From Saccoglossus kowalevskii (taxonomy: Eukaryota; Hemichordata; Enteropneusta; Harrimaniidae), in assembly GCF_000003605.2 (NCBI RefSeq), contig NW_003154739.1, positions 228,766-251,507 of the forward strand: a stretch of DNA of 22,742 bases. The letters are read 5' to 3'. Every line of letters begins with the position of its first letter. Within the stretch, counting starts at the first letter, position 1. A program made the position numbers and the translations under genes. Shown here in pieces: positions 21,401 to 22,742 of the stretch. The notes under the pieces are model-generated. The model did no database searches and was not told the DNA's origin. It saw only the letters and a program-made list of their open reading frames with translations.

Positions 21401-22742
21401 GTAAGTATTTGTCTAGAAACGATAGCTGCTGATTATATATTTGTATTTCAGATTATATCAAATTTTTTTTGGTATAAAAACAGCCAAAAAAAATGTATGT
21501 GTCTTTCAAATTGGTAGATTAATACGAGCATTCAAACACAGTAAATGTTAAGAATTTGTATTATTTAGTAAACAGTGTTCTCCACAATCCAAAATAGCTG
21601 GTGGGCAACCTAATTAGCATAAATTTGCATATTAATTTGCATGTCATTTATATACAGCATTCTAGCATTTATGTCTAGAACTGCAATACACACTAGGTTA
21701 TTTACTATTCTCTTTTTAATTTAATTGAAACATGTTACAATTTTTTGAAATACAAACAGATTGGTCACTATCAATATTTACGAAATGCAAAAAGTTTGAA
21801 ATCGATGTTTTATACGTTCGCAAATTATTCTGCGTTCATGAAATGCATTTCGAGTAACCAAGAGCAAGTACAAAACATAATTGAGTTATAATGTAGAAAA
21901 TATACAAAGTGATTTGTCCCCGAAGCCAAAACGGACGATTTGTCAAAACAAAACCCATAACATTTTTATTTGTGGCACGCTAACGAAAAAAATCCTTTGT
22001 TTTCCACTGACTTCCTGTTCCGGTCAGTCAGTAAGAATCAGTACTCACCCGTGCCGACGGACGGTAAGATGCATTTACGCATGTACGGTCTACAGGCGCC
22101 TGTGGTACGGTCACAATACGTTGCGTTTTCATATGTTGTTTTGGAATTCAAGAAAAAATGCTAGCAATCGGCAAATAAAAGAATCTGCTTTGTTCTCGAA
22201 AGATTAGACATAAAACATGGATAAATTGAAAAAAGTACGTGGAAAAGATAACTAAAATATTATTCAATTACAAATACTGGCGGTAAACTAATCCGGCAGC
22301 CATGTTTGATGTTTATTACCGCTTCCCGAATTCAGTACCTGAACACCCAGAATGCGCTGTTCCCCTATGCCGACGATCGTTGAATGGGGTAGGCCAAAAG
22401 GTCACCAGTTTGCCTTCTCCATGCTGTTTTCACGATGAAAATCGAGCGAACGTTGTAAATACGGCTAAAATTTTAATTTTTGTTCGAGTTTACATGCAAT
22501 CTGCTAATATATTTATTTTCTGTACATATACATTTCGTTCGTATTTAATTTTCTTTCGTGATCGGAAGACGATTATTAAAAATACATCTGTAAATTTAAA
22601 CCACTGTAGTTGCACATCGTGAGCAATAAGTGGCAACAATGTCGGGCGACAATGAATTCAGGCGATTGACACATTGCCATGAATACACTTGACAAGCCGG
22701 TAGGCTGGTTGGCGATCCGCTCCGCTCAGAAACAAGCAATAT
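21401..22742 (+). other. Intron 4 of the KIF15-like gene (incomplete)
   Basis: I find no P-loop-encoding exon (GQTGSGKT) before the window ends, so the intron exceeds 1.3 kb. It holds a taatttgcat-type octamer repeat patch (about 21610-21645) and a palindrome bracketed by direct repeats (22083-22112). Frames at 21881-22207 and 22302-22622 have no recognisable product. Confidence 0.75.
22083..22112. repeat. 12-bp palindrome bracketed by 8-bp direct repeats
   Basis: The perfect palindrome acaggcgcctgt (22092-22103) lies between identical gtacggtc copies at 22083-22090 and 22105-22112. The layout matches the mini-hairpin at 15409-15443. Confidence 0.6.

Noticed and set aside
22302-22622. 106-codon plus-strand frame near the right edge
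   Set aside because: It does not encode the expected P-loop exon of the kinesin and matches no family I know. It is best explained as a chance intronic frame.

Overview
The window is AT-rich DNA from an animal nuclear genome, most likely a marine invertebrate, although the sequence does not name a species. This rests on spliced genes with GT-AG introns, animal gene families, and eukaryotic mobile elements (a hAT-type MITE, a non-LTR retrotransposon fragment and a long-TIR DNA element). There is no bacterial-style gene organisation.

The right third (about 16.2-22.7 kb) holds the only two convincing host genes, arranged head to head. On the minus strand is a complete three-exon gene for a 151-aa homologue of human KIAA1143 (DUF4604 family). 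Its start codon lies about 400 bp from that of a plus-strand gene whose first four coding exons encode the start of a kinesin motor domain, best matched to KIF15 (kinesin-12). The kinesin runs off the window before its P-loop exon. The same divergent pair exists in human, so this looks like very old microsynteny around one bidirectional promoter. That promoter carries CCAAT boxes, a CHR-like site and four TCTCG-type motifs spaced exactly 10 bp apart.

Just beyond the KIAA1143 3' end, at 14.09-15.84 kb, lies a 1.75-kb element with long imperfect terminal inverted repeats and a perfect 9-bp target-site duplication. It encloses the open 3' end of a non-LTR retrotransposon ORF. Structurally it resembles a Mutator-like (Pack-MULE-like) or foldback element that carries or was invaded by LINE sequence.

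The left two thirds has no gene I can recognise. It starts with a 30-bp minisatellite showing higher-order structure (1-853). Two diverged copies of a roughly 2-kb block follow (about 980-3110 and 4460-6490), each with its own later insertions. Copy B holds a 161-bp hAT MITE with an 8-bp target-site duplication and is preceded by a decayed trace of the minisatellite; copy A holds an extra segment of about 650 bp. Further right are a GC-rich candidate MITE, a two-copy repeat with a CTCF-like core, a double CTCGCGAG palindrome, a retrocopy-like 3' end and a field of degenerate repeats.
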